From Robertmurraya siralis (lineage in GTDB: Bacteria > Bacillota > Bacilli > Bacillales > Cytobacillaceae): a stretch of 64,000 nt of DNA. The first letter of the stretch is position 1. Every line of letters starts with the position of its first letter. The translations under genes were made by a program, and so were the position numbers. Below are positions 39,742 through 48,438 of this stretch, piece by piece. The stretch covers positions 1 through 64,000 of the forward strand of contig NZ_SWLZ01000012.1 of assembly GCF_005502275.1 (NCBI RefSeq). The letters are read 5' to 3'. The notes beneath the pieces are model-generated. The model did no database searches and was not told the origin of the DNA. It was given only the letters and a program-made list of their open reading frames with translations.

Positions 39742-41143
39742 AAAAACCATTATGTTCTGAAACGCTTTTAAACCACTGACCGCTCTTTTTAATTGTTCTT
39801 TCACCATCTTTGTTTAAATTCACTGATACTAGGCCGTATCGATTTTTATAAGCGTTAGACCAAGACCAATTATCCATAAAAGTCCAAAGGTGATAGCCTT
39901 TCACGTTCGCTCCCTCTTCCAACGCTTTATGAACCCATTTGAGATGTTCTTGAATAAATTCAATGCGATAGTCATCTTGAATCATTCCATTTTGATCACG
40001 GAATTTTTCTTCACCTTCTACTCCCATTCCATTTTCTGAAATAAAGCACTCGATATTGCCGTAGTTCTCTCTTAAATTTGTTAAAATATCATAAATCCCT
40101 TTTTCATAGATTTCCCAGCCACGATGCGGATTCATTTTACGACCGGGCATCTCATAATGATCAAAGAATCGCTCAGGCATAAAAGGAGCATTAGGATTCG
40201 GCAAATTTTCCTTCGCTTTTACTCTTCTTGGCTGATAATAATTGACACCAAGCAGATCGACAGTGTTTTCTTTAATAATTGCTAAATCACCACTCATTAT
40301 TTTCGGTAAAAAACCTTCGTCTTTGAGAATTTGTATCAATTCTCGCGGAAATTCTCCTTTTACAGATGGATCTAAAAATGAGCGATTAAAGAAGGCGTCT
40401 GCAAGTTTCGCTGCCTGCAAATCAGCAGAGTTTTGGCTTCTTGGATATGAAGGAGTTAAATTGAGAATGATTCCAATTTTTCCATCTTGTTTCAATTTTC
40501 TATAAGCTTGAATCGCTTTAGCGCTTGCAAGAATTGAATGGAAAGCAACTTGAACCGCTTTGCCGAAATCAACTTCATTAGGGTAATGGAAATCATATAA
40601 ATACCCACCTTCAACTGGTACGATCGGTTCATTATGGGTGAACCAATATTTCACTCGATCACCGAAAAGCTCAAAGCATGTTTGTGCATATTTTACATAG
40701 GCGGCAACAGTCTCACGATTTGTCCAGCCCCCAATTTCTTGCAACTTCAATGGCATATCGAAGTGAAAGAGATTAACGAATGGTTCGATTCCGTGAGCAA
40801 TCATTTCATTTATGACATTATTATAAAATTCAACTGCTTTTTGATTGACCTCACCTCTCCCTTCAGGAATGAGGCGTGACCACTGGATCGACATTCGGAA
40901 AGAATTGTGGCCGCTTTCTTTCATCAGGAGGATATCATCTTTGTACTTGTAATAAAATTGCGATGTTTTGTCGGGCCCCACCCCATCAAAAAAACGATTT
41001 GGCTCAATTTCATACCAATGATCCCAAATATTCTTTCCTTTGCCATCCACCGCAGCGGCCCCTTCCGTTTGTGGTCCAGATGCGGCAGTTCCCCACCAAA
41101 ACCCTTTTGGGAAGCGATATTTTATCTCATTCATGTTAGTCAT
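39740..41143 (-). CDS. gmuD: GH1 family phospho-beta-glycosidase (GmuD)
   Basis: Cleaves phosphorylated disaccharides delivered by the PTS, such as beta-mannosyl- or beta-glucosyl-linked sugar phosphates. The 467-residue GH1 protein has FPKGFWWGTAASGPQTEG at the start, the acid/base Glu in YWFTHNEPIVPVEGGY near 170 and the nucleophile Glu in CFISENGMGVEG near 365. ATG at 41143 has AAAGGAGAC upstream; the frame is open to 41200. It follows the EIIC gene, matching gmuC-gmuD. Confidence 0.92.
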   Translation of the reverse strand: MTNMNEIKYRFPKGFWWGTAASGPQTEGAAAVDGKGKNIWDHWYEIEPNRFFDGVGPDKTSQFYYKYKDDILLMKESGHNSFRMSIQWSRLIPEGRGEVNQKAVEFYNNVINEMIAHGIEPFVNLFHFDMPLKLQEIGGWTNRETVAAYVKYAQTCFELFGDRVKYWFTHNEPIVPVEGGYLYDFHYPNEVDFGKAVQVAFHSILASAKAIQAYRKLKQDGKIGIILNLTPSYPRSQNSADLQAAKLADAFFNRSFLDPSVKGEFPRELIQILKDEGFLPKIMSGDLAIIKENTVDLLGVNYYQPRRVKAKENLPNPNAPFMPERFFDHYEMPGRKMNPHRGWEIYEKGIYDILTNLRENYGNIECFISENGMGVEGEEKFRDQNGMIQDDYRIEFIQEHLKWVHKALEEGANVKGYHLWTFMDNWSWSNAYKNRYGLVSVNLNKDGERTIKKSGQWFKSVSEHNGF

Positions 41144-41227
41144 CACTGCAGTCTCCTTTTTATCAAAATTTTGGGCAGGGTCTTTAATCTTTTTCGTCAA
41201 ATACCTGCTCCTATAAGCTTTGAAATT

Positions 41228-42520
41228 TTAAGCAGCCTTTTCTGCTTCTTTTTCTTTCATTAAATTGGTTTTATCCAAAGTTTTTAGAAATGGGAACCAA
41301 ATCAACCCAACAATCACCATATTTACTAACTGCAAAATACCTCCCGCTAATGAGTTAGTTGCCATGATCCCGTTGATGAAGAATGGTACTGTCCAAGGTA
41401 TCGCCACCCCTGTTGGTGGTGGTACTAAACCAATTGACATAGCAAAGTAAGAAACGAGTGTTACAACCATTGGTGCAATAATCCAAGGAACAATGACAAT
41501 TGGGTTCATGACGATTGGTAATCCAAAGATAACTGGTTCGTTAACATTGAAGAGACCTGGTCCAACCGCAAGCTTACCCACTTGTTTTAATTGTCTGCTC
41601 TTCATGAAAGCCAGCATTGCAAAAACAACCACGAGTGTCATACCAGTACCGCCCATTCCAACTGTATAAATTTCCATAAATGGTTTGGAAATAATATGCG
41701 GTAACGCTGCACCTGCTTGATAAGCTTCATAGTTTTCGATCATTAAAGTATTCCAAATTGGATCCATCACAGAGTTAATAATGATTTGTCCATGTAAACC
41801 AAAAAACCAAAAGATTTGAATAAAGAATACAGCTACTAATGTTGGAACAATTCCACTTCCTAATCCTACCAACGGTGCTTGAATAGCGTTATAAATAATA
41901 TCATGCAAATTTGTGTTAAATAATTGTGTCACCAATACGTTAATCATCAAGAAAACAGTTAATGTTATGATTGCCGGAATTAACGCTGCAAATGATTTTG
42001 CTACTGCTGATGGAACTCCAGGAGGCATTTTTATCGTTATATTTTTTTGAACGATACGTCGATAAATTTCAGTGGCAAGAAATGCTGTAATCATCCCAAG
42101 GAACATGCCTTTTGCACCTAAGCGATCGAGCGGAATCACACCTGACACAACCTCCCCACCTTCAAGTGTTACAATAAATGGGGTTAATAATAGAAAGGAA
42201 ACAAGTGAAATAGCGCCACCGAAGATCGCTTCCACCTCATAGCTTTTCGATAAGTAATATCCGATACCGAATACAACAAAGACAGACATAATCCCCATCG
42301 TTGCGGAGGAGGCGATTCCAAACATGTCCTTAAAATTTGCTAAAGCTCCAGCACTCATAATTTTTTCTAAGAATGGTAGATTTGTTAATACGACAAAAAT
42401 GGAACCGAAAATCGTTAATGGGAACGCTAACATAAATGCGTCGCGCAGCACTGATAAAAAGCGATTGTTATTTAATTTTCCAGCGATTGGAACAAGATAT
42501 TTACTTAGTCTCTCAAACAT
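41228..42520 (-). CDS. gmuC: PTS EIIC component, lactose/cellobiose family (GmuC)
   Basis: Membrane channel of the phosphotransferase system for beta-1,4-linked oligosaccharides. The 430-residue protein has about ten hydrophobic segments and family hallmarks such as FFGLHGQIIINSVMDPIWNTL and GPGLFNVNEPVIFGLPIVMNP. ATG at 42520 lies 8 nt after GGGAGG; a GTG one codon before is also possible. Gene order EIIB-EIIA-EIIC-GH1 equals gmuBACD. Confidence 0.93.
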   Translation of the reverse strand: MFERLSKYLVPIAGKLNNNRFLSVLRDAFMLAFPLTIFGSIFVVLTNLPFLEKIMSAGALANFKDMFGIASSATMGIMSVFVVFGIGYYLSKSYEVEAIFGGAISLVSFLLLTPFIVTLEGGEVVSGVIPLDRLGAKGMFLGMITAFLATEIYRRIVQKNITIKMPPGVPSAVAKSFAALIPAIITLTVFLMINVLVTQLFNTNLHDIIYNAIQAPLVGLGSGIVPTLVAVFFIQIFWFFGLHGQIIINSVMDPIWNTLMIENYEAYQAGAALPHIISKPFMEIYTVGMGGTGMTLVVVFAMLAFMKSRQLKQVGKLAVGPGLFNVNEPVIFGLPIVMNPIVIVPWIIAPMVVTLVSYFAMSIGLVPPPTGVAIPWTVPFFINGIMATNSLAGGILQLVNMVIVGLIWFPFLKTLDKTNLMKEKEAEKAA

Positions 42521-42535
42521 CACTGCTTCCTCCCT

Positions 42536-42868
42536 TTATAATTTTTTTTGTTTAAAGAGGTCTAGCAATTCCTTTACTAGCTCTTTCATTGATAATGTTG
42601 ACATTAAATGATCTTCTGCGTGCATAAGTAATAATGCAAACTCGACTTTTGCCCCGGAAGCTTCTTGCTGAACCATCTTAAAGTGAATTTGATGGGCGAC
42701 TTTTAAATCTTCATCTGCTTCAATCAGCAGATGATCAGCTTCTGTTACTCTTCCTTCTTTATATTCGCGCAGTGCTTGAATGATTTTACTCCTTGCATTT
42801 CCGCTGTGGAGAATAAGCATAAAATTGACTTGTTCTGCTGATAGCTCTTCTAAATTGAGGTTATCCAC
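42536..42868 (-). CDS. gmuA: PTS EIIA component, lactose/cellobiose family (GmuA)
   Basis: The 110-residue three-helix protein carries the phosphoryl group from HPr on the His in ALLLMHAEDHLMSTL near residue 77; the family helix MLILHSGNARSKIIQALREYKEG is near the start. A GTG at 42868 is well spaced from GGAGGA; ATG at 42874 overlaps that site. It lies 13 bases after gmuB and 15 before gmuC. Confidence 0.92.
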   Translation of the reverse strand: MDNLNLEELSAEQVNFMLILHSGNARSKIIQALREYKEGRVTEADHLLIEADEDLKVAHQIHFKMVQQEASGAKVEFALLLMHAEDHLMSTLSMKELVKELLDLFKQKKL

Positions 42869-42881
42869 GACCATTCCTCCA

Positions 42882-43184
42882 TTACATTAGTGAAAGTGCT
42901 TGTTCATAAGCTTTTTTACCATCAGCCATACCGTAGGCCATCATATCGATAACTTCCACTTTAATTCCGTATTGTTCTGCTTCTTTCTGAAATTCTCCCT
43001 TTAAAAAACTCATTTGCGGTCCGATTAAAACAACATCCGCATTGGCGAATTCTTTTTTTGCCTGGTCCTGGCCTACTGCCCAAATTTTTACTTCATCTCC
43101 GATTGATGCCGCGTACTCTTCCATTTTCGTCACTAAAAGGCTTGTTGACATTCCAGAACTGCAGGCTAATAAGATTTTCTTCAT
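42882..43184 (-). CDS. gmuB: PTS EIIB component, lactose/cellobiose family (GmuB)
   Basis: The 100-residue protein has the phosphorylated Cys in the N-terminal loop MKKILLACSSGMSTSLLV and the domain VVLIGPQMSFLKGEFQKEAEQ typical of cellobiose-type EIIB. ATG at 43184 lies about 10 nt after AAAGGAG. It is the first gene of the gmu operon, downstream of a consensus-like promoter and a cre site. Confidence 0.93.
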   Translation of the reverse strand: MKKILLACSSGMSTSLLVTKMEEYAASIGDEVKIWAVGQDQAKKEFANADVVLIGPQMSFLKGEFQKEAEQYGIKVEVIDMMAYGMADGKKAYEQALSLM

Positions 43185-43227
43185 CTGAATCAAACTCCTT
43201 TATTATGAAATATTAGTTAAGAATTCG

Positions 43228-43241
43228 AAAAAGCGCTTTCT
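43228..43241 (-). promoter_or_regulatory. cre (CcpA) site in the gmuB leader
   Basis: AAAAAGCGCTTTCT matches the palindromic cre TGAAAGCGCTTTCA at 11 of 14 positions. It sits 20-33 bases downstream of the -10 box, where CcpA would act as a roadblock or repressor in the presence of glucose. Confidence 0.7.
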
Positions 43242-43260
43242 TGAATCGCTTACAAAATTA

Positions 43261-43288
43261 ATTATATACTTATTTTATTAAATGTCTA
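43261..43288 (-). promoter_or_regulatory. SigA promoter of the gmu operon
   Basis: On the minus strand, TAGACA (43288-43283) and TATAAT (43266-43261) are 16 bases apart, about 77 bases before the gmuB start. Confidence 0.7.
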
Positions 43289-43325
43289 TACTTTTAATTA
43301 TAAAAATATTATCTTTTGATTTGAA

Positions 43326-43420
43326 GGCTCTGTTTATGTTTACTGAAAGGCATGTGAAACTTTGGTTTCACATGAAATGAGCCCAAAATCATTTTAACAA
43401 CAATTCTATTTAACAAAGCC
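43326..43420 (-). repeat. MITE-like repeat copy, 95 bp
   Basis: The copy has ends GGCTCTGTTTATG and ATTTAACAAAGCC and the palindrome CATGTGAAACTTTGGTTTCA with CATG. It lacks about 40 bases present near one end of the full element. Flanks GATTTGAA and AATTTAAG are only a partial duplication. It lies between the divergent gmu and adeR units. Confidence 0.82.
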
Positions 43421-43466
43421 AATTTAAGAGAAGAGAATATCTATAAACCTATTAAAGATTTGTTCA

Positions 43467-43507
43467 ATATTTTTCGGCTCATTTTATCAATAATTCTGTT
43501 TAACAAA
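43467..43507 (-). repeat. MITE-like repeat fragment
   Basis: TATTTTTCGGCTCATTTTAT followed by CAATAATTCTGTTTAACAAA matches the outer part of the same element's left end, in the same direction as the copy 50 bases before it. It is a solo end, probably from an older insertion. Confidence 0.5.
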
Positions 43508-43704
43508 AGTGATAAAGAGTTTTATCCGCTCCATGATTATTAATAAGCCCCCCATTTGCGTTTGATTTTCCACAAACGTAGCAAATTTCACTAGCATCAT
43601 TTAATTGCCTATCTTTTCGATAAAAAAATTTTTGTAATTACATATACAAGTCCCTAAAACGTAAGCTATGATTATACATATTTCAGTTTATAAGGAGAAC
43701 GGAT

Positions 43705-44961
43705 ATGATGGATCTTTACAGTAAAAATGATAATCCGTTTAAAGGAAATTTTAAGACATTGGAAAGCTTGGTAGATCGAATAAGTGAAGTATTCCACTGT
43801 CCTGTCACAATCGAGGATGCCAATCATCGCCTTCTTGCTTATAGTCAGCATAATGAAGAATCCGATCAAGCGAGAATTCAAACGATTATAGGGCGGCGTG
43901 TCCCTGAAAAAGTGATTAACAGCTTGTGGAAAAATCATATTTTAGCAAAAATAAATCGTACTGATGAACCTGTACGAATTGCTCAAATTAAAGAAGTTGG
44001 TCTCGGAGATCGAATCGCGATCGCAATTCGAAAAAACAACGAGGTACTTGGTTATATTTGGGCGTTGGAAGTGGAGAGAAAGTTATCTGATCAATCTTTC
44101 CCCCTTTTTAAACAAGCCGCTCAAGCAGTGAAAAATCAATTACTTCAACTTCAAGGACAGCAAAAAGAAGCAGATGAGGGGGTTAATGAGTTTTTTTGGA
44201 AGCTTTTAACAGGGAATGTGCGCTCGAAAAAAGAAATCCGCGAAAAATTTGTGGAATTTCAGCTTTTGCCTCCCGTTTTTTTTTCTGTTGTTGTCTTTCA
44301 ATTTCAAGAAGTGATTTCTAAGGAAAATCAACAACAAATTTTCTACCTTCTTTCGACGACTCAACAATTGAAAGTCATTTTTCGTGTTTTTGATGAAAAG
44401 GAAGTGATTATGCTCACTGCCCCGAACGAAGATAAGTATACAGAGAATGATTTGAAAACATTTATCAGGGAATTTATTACCCGTATGAGTAATAGGTTCA
44501 GTATAAACTCAATCACTGGTGGAAGTGGGACAATTTCTCAAGATTATACTGATATTGAACGGAGTTATCAGGAGGCTCTTTTCGTTCTACAATGCCAAAA
44601 GAAGTTTCCGGATCTAACTGCACAATTGTTCAATTATCGAGAGCTGGGGATATATCGTTATTTAGATTTGATTCTTGAAAAAAACAGATTGGAGCATTAC
44701 GAAAATCATTCATTAAAAAAGCTTAAGCAATATGATTTAAAGCATCACTCCCAACTCTTCCATACATTGGAGACGTATTTGAATTTTGATAGCAATATGA
44801 ACGAAGCTGCTAAAGCATTACATATCCATTTAAATACATTAAGCTATAGATTAAAGCGAATCGCAGAAATAGGAGAAATAAATTTGCGTGATCCCCATCA
44901 AAAAGTTACATTGTTCATTGATTTAAAACTTGAGCGTCTTCAAGAAAAGGAGCATTTGTGA
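43705..44961 (+). CDS. adeR: AdeR-like (PucR/CdaR type) activator of alanine dehydrogenase
   Basis: The 418-residue protein has an N-terminal sensory part (LESLVDRISEVFHCPVTIEDANHRLLAYS), a GGDEF-like middle region and the PucR C-terminal helix-turn-helix MNEAAKALHIHLNTLSYRLKRIAEI near 385. It precedes ald by 115 bases in the same direction, as adeR does in B. subtilis, where it activates ald in response to alanine. ATG at 43705 behind AAGGAGAACGGAT. A terminator separates the two genes. Confidence 0.92.
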   Translation: MMDLYSKNDNPFKGNFKTLESLVDRISEVFHCPVTIEDANHRLLAYSQHNEESDQARIQTIIGRRVPEKVINSLWKNHILAKINRTDEPVRIAQIKEVGLGDRIAIAIRKNNEVLGYIWALEVERKLSDQSFPLFKQAAQAVKNQLLQLQGQQKEADEGVNEFFWKLLTGNVRSKKEIREKFVEFQLLPPVFFSVVVFQFQEVISKENQQQIFYLLSTTQQLKVIFRVFDEKEVIMLTAPNEDKYTENDLKTFIREFITRMSNRFSINSITGGSGTISQDYTDIERSYQEALFVLQCQKKFPDLTAQLFNYRELGIYRYLDLILEKNRLEHYENHSLKKLKQYDLKHHSQLFHTLETYLNFDSNMNEAAKALHIHLNTLSYRLKRIAEIGEINLRDPHQKVTLFIDLKLERLQEKEHL

Positions 44962-44990
44962 AATTTAACAAATACTCCTTTTCTTTTTTT
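44943..44990 (+). terminator. Terminator after adeR
   Basis: AGAAAAGGAG pairs with CTCCTTTTCT, with an inner ATTTGT/ACAAAT stem, overlapping the adeR stop and followed by seven Ts. Confidence 0.85.
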
Positions 44991-45076
44991 ATTCTTTCAA
45001 CAATGTTCAAAATATTTTCAAAAAAATATAATTAAAATAGATTTTTTTGGTGAACATTTTATAAGGGGGTTTTTAA

Positions 45077-46207
45077 ATGTTAATTGGAGTGCCAAAAGAA
45101 ATTAAAAATAACGAAAATCGTGTTGCAATGACTCCTGCTGGTGTTATTGCTCTAGTGAAAGCTGGTCATCGTGTTTTAATTGAAACAGAAGCTGGAGCTG
45201 GAAGTGGCTTTACAGATAAAGCTTATATCGAGGCTGGTGCTGAAATCGTTTCAACTCCTGCTAAAGCATGGGCCGCCGAAATGGTTATGAAGGTAAAAGA
45301 ACCTCTCCAATCGGAATATAGTTATTTTCGTCAAGGTCTAGTTCTCTTTACGTATTTACATTTAGCTGCTGAACCAGAACTGGCAAAAGCGCTGGTTGAA
45401 AATGGTGTAACAGCCATTGCTTATGAGACAGTAGAAGTTAATCGCACTTTGCCGTTGCTGACACCAATGAGTGAAGTAGCAGGTCGAATGTCAGCGCAAA
45501 TTGGGGCGCAATTTTTACAAAAATCTAACGGTGGTCAAGGAATTTTGCTTTCTGGTATTCCTGGCGTCAAACGTGGCAAGGTAACGATCATCGGTGGAGG
45601 CGTAGTAGGTACGAATGCAGCCAAGCTTGCTATTGGCTTAGGTGCCGATGTGACGATTATTGACTTAAGTCCCGACCGTCTCCGGCAGTTAGATGACTTA
45701 TTTGGAAACGATATTCAAACATTGATGTCGAATCTACTTAATATTGCCCAATCAGTGCGGGAGTCTGATTTAGTAATCGGTGCCGTGTTGATTCCAGGTG
45801 CAAAAGCGCCAAAATTAGTTACAGAAGAAATGATCGAATCAATGAAACCTGGTTCAGTTGTAGTTGATGTCGCAATTGACCAAGGTGGTATTTTTGAAAC
45901 AGTGGATCGCATTACCACACACGATGCTCCAACTTACTTGAAACATGGCGTTGTCCACTATGCTGTTGCTAATATGCCTGGTGCTGTTCCAAGAACGTCT
46001 ACAATTGGTCTAACGAATGTTACTGTTCCGTATGCTTTGCAAATTGCCAATAAAGGTGTACACAAGGCCGTTTTTGAAAATCATGCTTTAAAATGTGGTG
46101 TTAATGTTGCTGCTGGCACCATAACTTACGAAGCAGTCGCAAAAGATCTCGGTTATGATTATGTAGACGTTGATACTGCCTTAAAAAAAATTCTTGAGCC
46201 GATTTAA
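45077..46207 (+). CDS. ald: Alanine dehydrogenase
   Basis: Converts L-alanine to pyruvate and ammonia with NAD+; needed for alanine use and sporulation in Bacillus. The 376-residue protein has [23 protein letters not shown] at the start, catalytic Lys in [13 protein letters not shown], catalytic His in [14 protein letters not shown] near 95, and the NAD motif [20 protein letters not shown] near 175. ATG at 45077 behind AAGGGGG. A strong terminator follows after a palindromic element. Confidence 0.97.
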   Translation: MLIGVPKEIKNNENRVAMTPAGVIALVKAGHRVLIETEAGAGSGFTDKAYIEAGAEIVSTPAKAWAAEMVMKVKEPLQSEYSYFRQGLVLFTYLHLAAEPELAKALVENGVTAIAYETVEVNRTLPLLTPMSEVAGRMSAQIGAQFLQKSNGGQGILLSGIPGVKRGKVTIIGGGVVGTNAAKLAIGLGADVTIIDLSPDRLRQLDDLFGNDIQTLMSNLLNIAQSVRESDLVIGAVLIPGAKAPKLVTEEMIESMKPGSVVVDVAIDQGGIFETVDRITTHDAPTYLKHGVVHYAVANMPGAVPRTSTIGLTNVTVPYALQIANKGVHKAVFENHALKCGVNVAAGTITYEAVAKDLGYDYVDVDTALKKILEPI

Positions 46208-46211
46208 TTGT

Positions 46212-46362
46212 CAGAGCAAAAGCACAGGCGCTTAGCTCTGGCACGTACAAATTGGACCGTACAGGTAAGAGATCTAGGAAACCTGCGGTGCTAGCACCTC
46301 CGATTCGGATGGGATGGGAAATTTGATAAGGGTAAGTGCCGGAGCTAAACGTAGGTACACTC
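46212..46362. repeat. Long imperfect palindromic element in the ald 3' region
   Basis: GCGCTTAGCTCTGGCAC at 46228-46244 pairs with GTGCCGGAGCTAAACGT at 46336-46352 (15 of 17, with G-T pairs), enclosing a core with its own hairpin GGTGCTAGCACC. The sequence is more GC-rich than its surroundings and has no coding frame. It resembles the abundant 150-200-base palindromic repeats of Bacillus genomes (bcr-like), which is an inference. Confidence 0.6.
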
Positions 46363-46389
46363 ATTGAAAGAGTTATATATCAATCGAAT

Positions 46390-46431
46390 AAAAGCGCCAA
46401 AACCTTAAACAAGAGGTTTTGGCGCTTTTGA
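46390..46431 (+). terminator. Strong terminator of ald
   Basis: AAAAGCGCCAAAACCT and AGGTTTTGGCGCTTTT form a perfect 16-bp stem with an 8-nt loop. It can also work for the opposite strand. Confidence 0.92.
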
Positions 46432-46433
46432 TC

Positions 46434-46538
46434 TCAATTCACTGCTTCTGGAGCAATCAAGAACCAATCCCAAAATTCCTTTGATTTTGCTAGATTAGAA
46501 ACATAAATATCAAGATGATGCATCAACCCTGTTGCCAT
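46434..46538 (-). pseudogene. Truncated VOC (glyoxalase/bleomycin-resistance) gene, 34 codons
   Basis: An ATG at 46538 behind AATAGGAGTGG opens MATGLMHHLDIYVSNLAKSK and EFWDWFLIAPEAVN before TGA. The first 27 residues match the start of VOC-fold proteins, with the metal-ligand His in MHHLDIYVSNL. A full domain needs about 120 residues; the rest is gone and the ald terminator follows directly, so this is a deletion remnant. Confidence 0.7.
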
Positions 46539-46577
46539 ATGTTTATCCACTCCTATTCATTTATTTATGTGTATTAC

Positions 46578-46606
46578 TTGAACAGGGTATGAAACCGTGT
46601 TAATAT
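46578..46606 (+). promoter_or_regulatory. SigA promoter of the thiamin operon
   Basis: TTGAAC (46578-46583) and TAATAT (46601-46606) are 17 bases apart, about 20 bases before the first TPP aptamer. Confidence 0.65.
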
Positions 46607-46625
46607 GATTGTAAACTTTCATATG

Positions 46626-46720
46626 AACACTAGGGGAGTCTTTTTTGGGGACTGAGATTGAGCAAGATGTTCTAAACCCTTTGAACCTGATCCGGTTAAA
46701 GCTGGCGTAGGGAAGTGGTT
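46626..46720 (+). promoter_or_regulatory. TPP riboswitch 1 (first of tandem pair)
   Basis: The THI-box elements are all present: ACACTAGGGGAGTC, ACTGAGATTGAGC, the conserved ACCCTTTGAACCTGATCCGG and GCTGGCGTAGGGAAGTGG. It has a longer P3 arm than the second copy. A terminator follows at 46745. Confidence 0.95.
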
Positions 46721-46744
46721 ATGTTGTTTCATTTAGAGAGGCAG

Positions 46745-46768
46745 CCTCCACTTTTGTGGAGGTTTTTT
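46745..46768 (+). terminator. Terminator of TPP riboswitch 1
   Basis: CCTCCAC-TTTT-GTGGAGG followed by six Ts, 25 bases after the first aptamer. Confidence 0.9.
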
Positions 46769-46828
46769 GTATATAAATATATGAAACTTTTATTAATTGA
46801 ACAAGATTGAACTGAATAATTTCATTTT

Positions 46829-46902
46829 CTGCTAGGGGCGCCTTATGGCTGAGAAGTACCCTTTGAACCTGATCTAGTTCGTACTAGCGTAGGGAAGTAG
46901 GT
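46829..46902 (+). promoter_or_regulatory. TPP riboswitch 2 (second of tandem pair)
   Basis: A compact aptamer with CTGCTAGGGGCGCC, GGCTGAGAAGTACCCTTTGA, ACCTGATCTAGTTCGTACTA and GCGTAGGGAAGTAGG. It lies 108 bases after the first and has its own terminator at 46929. No separate promoter is evident between them, so both control the same transcript. Confidence 0.95.
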
Positions 46903-46928
46903 AATGGTGCATGACACTCTCATGCCTT

Positions 46929-46961
46929 ACCGCTTTCCATAAATCTGGAAAGCGGTTTTTT
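46929..46961 (+). terminator. Terminator of TPP riboswitch 2
   Basis: ACCGCTTTCC and GGAAAGCGGT form a 10-bp stem followed by a T-run, about 50 bases before tenA. Confidence 0.9.
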
Positions 46962-47010
46962 ATTTATATACAAACATACTCAAACCTGATTATTAAAGGA
47001 GGAAAATAAG

Positions 47011-47700
47011 GTGGAGATAAGCAAAGCAAGTAAATTTACGGAGCGACTTTATGAAAACGTGCAGCCAATATGGGAAAAAATCCATAGTCATCCGTTTGTA
47101 CAGCAATTGGGAGATGGTACACTCCCTCGTGAAAAATTCGCGCATTATATGAAACAGGACTATGTGTATTTAATCGACTATGCGAAGCTTTTTGCCGCTG
47201 CCGTAACAAAAGCACGTGATCTGGAAACAATGGATAAGTTATCTAAAGTATTACATGAAACCCTTCATTTTGAAATGGAACTTCATCGTCAATACGCTGC
47301 TGAGTTTGGCATCTCCCGTGAGGAGCTGGAAGCTACAAAGCCAACACCAATCAATCTTGCCTATACTCGTTACATGCTAAATGCTGCACAAAACGGAACA
47401 TTGGCTGAGGTCGTTTCATGTTTATTACCATGTGCTTGGGATTATTGGGAAATTGGGAAACTTTTACGCAAACAATATGGAGAACGTATTACTTCAAATC
47501 CATATGCTAAATGGATTGATACATATGATTCTGAAACGTTTGCAGAAGGCGCAAAATGGTTGATTAAACTTATGGATGAATTGACTGAAGGACTGCCGGA
47601 GCGTGAGCTTGCTTTATTGGAGGAACATTTCCAAATTACATCCAAATACGAATACTTATTTTGGGACATGAATTATTATGAACACGATTGGCCCATTTAG
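47011..47700 (+). CDS. tenA: Aminopyrimidine aminohydrolase / thiaminase II (TenA)
   Basis: Hydrolyses aminopyrimidine breakdown products of thiamin to HMP for salvage. The 229-residue helical protein has HSHPFVQQLGDGTLPREKFAHYMKQDYVYL at the start, the catalytic Cys in LLPCAWDYWEIGK (Cys141) and the conserved SKYEYLFWDMNYYEHDW near the end. GTG start at 47011 is 8 nt after AAAGGAGG. It is the first gene after the tandem TPP riboswitches. Confidence 0.95.
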   Translation: MEISKASKFTERLYENVQPIWEKIHSHPFVQQLGDGTLPREKFAHYMKQDYVYLIDYAKLFAAAVTKARDLETMDKLSKVLHETLHFEMELHRQYAAEFGISREELEATKPTPINLAYTRYMLNAAQNGTLAEVVSCLLPCAWDYWEIGKLLRKQYGERITSNPYAKWIDTYDSETFAEGAKWLIKLMDELTEGLPERELALLEEHFQITSKYEYLFWDMNYYEHDWPI

Positions 47701-47714
47701 ACGAGGATAAGACG

Positions 47715-48437
47715 ATGACACTTTTGCTCAAAAATGTTACTTACACATTTCCAAAAAAAGAATATCCAGTTATTGACAAACTGTATTTAACCGTTCAACA
47801 GGGTGAGTTTGTTTCGTTAATTGGAAAAAGCGGTACGGGAAAAAGTACCATTCTTAAGTTGATCACAGGCTTGTTAACAGCGGATGAAGGTGAAATTTCC
47901 CTTTATAAAAAGCCTGTCACCCTAGGTGACGTTGGTTATATGCCGCAAAAGGATCTGCTATTTCCGTGGAGAACGATTCTTGACAATATCATGATTGGTG
48001 CTGAAATTCAGAAAGAAATAAAGCTTTCAAAAGAAGATGCTCGCAGTTGGTTAAAAAAAGTAGGCTTAAAAGATTACGAGCAAGCTTATCCTAATCAGCT
48101 TTCTGGTGGAATGAGACAGCGTGTAGCTTTCCTGCGCACACTGCTAACAGAAAAAGATGTGCTCCTACTTGATGAACCCTTTGGCGCATTAGATTCAATT
48201 ACAAAAAAAGAAATGCAAGCTTGGCTTTTATCAATTTGGCAGGAACTTGATAAAACAATTATCTTTATTACACATGATCTTGAAGAAGCATGTTATCTCT
48301 CGGACCGGATTATTTTATTGAAAGATGACAGAACGATCGAGGAAACGACTGTTCCTTTGCCACGGCCGCGCTATCAAGAAATGCTTCATTCGCAAATTTT
48401 GCTCGAGTTGCGAAAAGAATTGGAGAAAAAGATTTAA
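47715..48437 (+). CDS. thiZ: HMP-precursor ABC transporter, ATP-binding protein (ThiZ)
   Basis: The 240-residue ATPase has Walker A LIGKSGTGKST near 39, the Q-loop MPQKDLLFPWRT, the signature LSGGMRQRVAFLR near 135, Walker B DVLLLDEPFGALD and the H-loop FITHDLEEA. It energises uptake of a thiamin pyrimidine precursor such as formylaminopyrimidine, judged from the ThiX/ThiY neighbours. ATG at 47715 lies 14 bases after the tenA stop, with GAGGATAAG upstream. Confidence 0.92.
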   Translation: MTLLLKNVTYTFPKKEYPVIDKLYLTVQQGEFVSLIGKSGTGKSTILKLITGLLTADEGEISLYKKPVTLGDVGYMPQKDLLFPWRTILDNIMIGAEIQKEIKLSKEDARSWLKKVGLKDYEQAYPNQLSGGMRQRVAFLRTLLTEKDVLLLDEPFGALDSITKKEMQAWLLSIWQELDKTIIFITHDLEEACYLSDRIILLKDDRTIEETTVPLPRPRYQEMLHSQILLELRKELEKKI

Positions 48438-48438
48438 C

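Noticed and set aside
46626-46902. Direct repeats near 46690 and 46860 as a possible CRISPR or transposon repeat
   Set aside because: Both are complete TPP aptamers; the shared bases are the conserved THI-box core.
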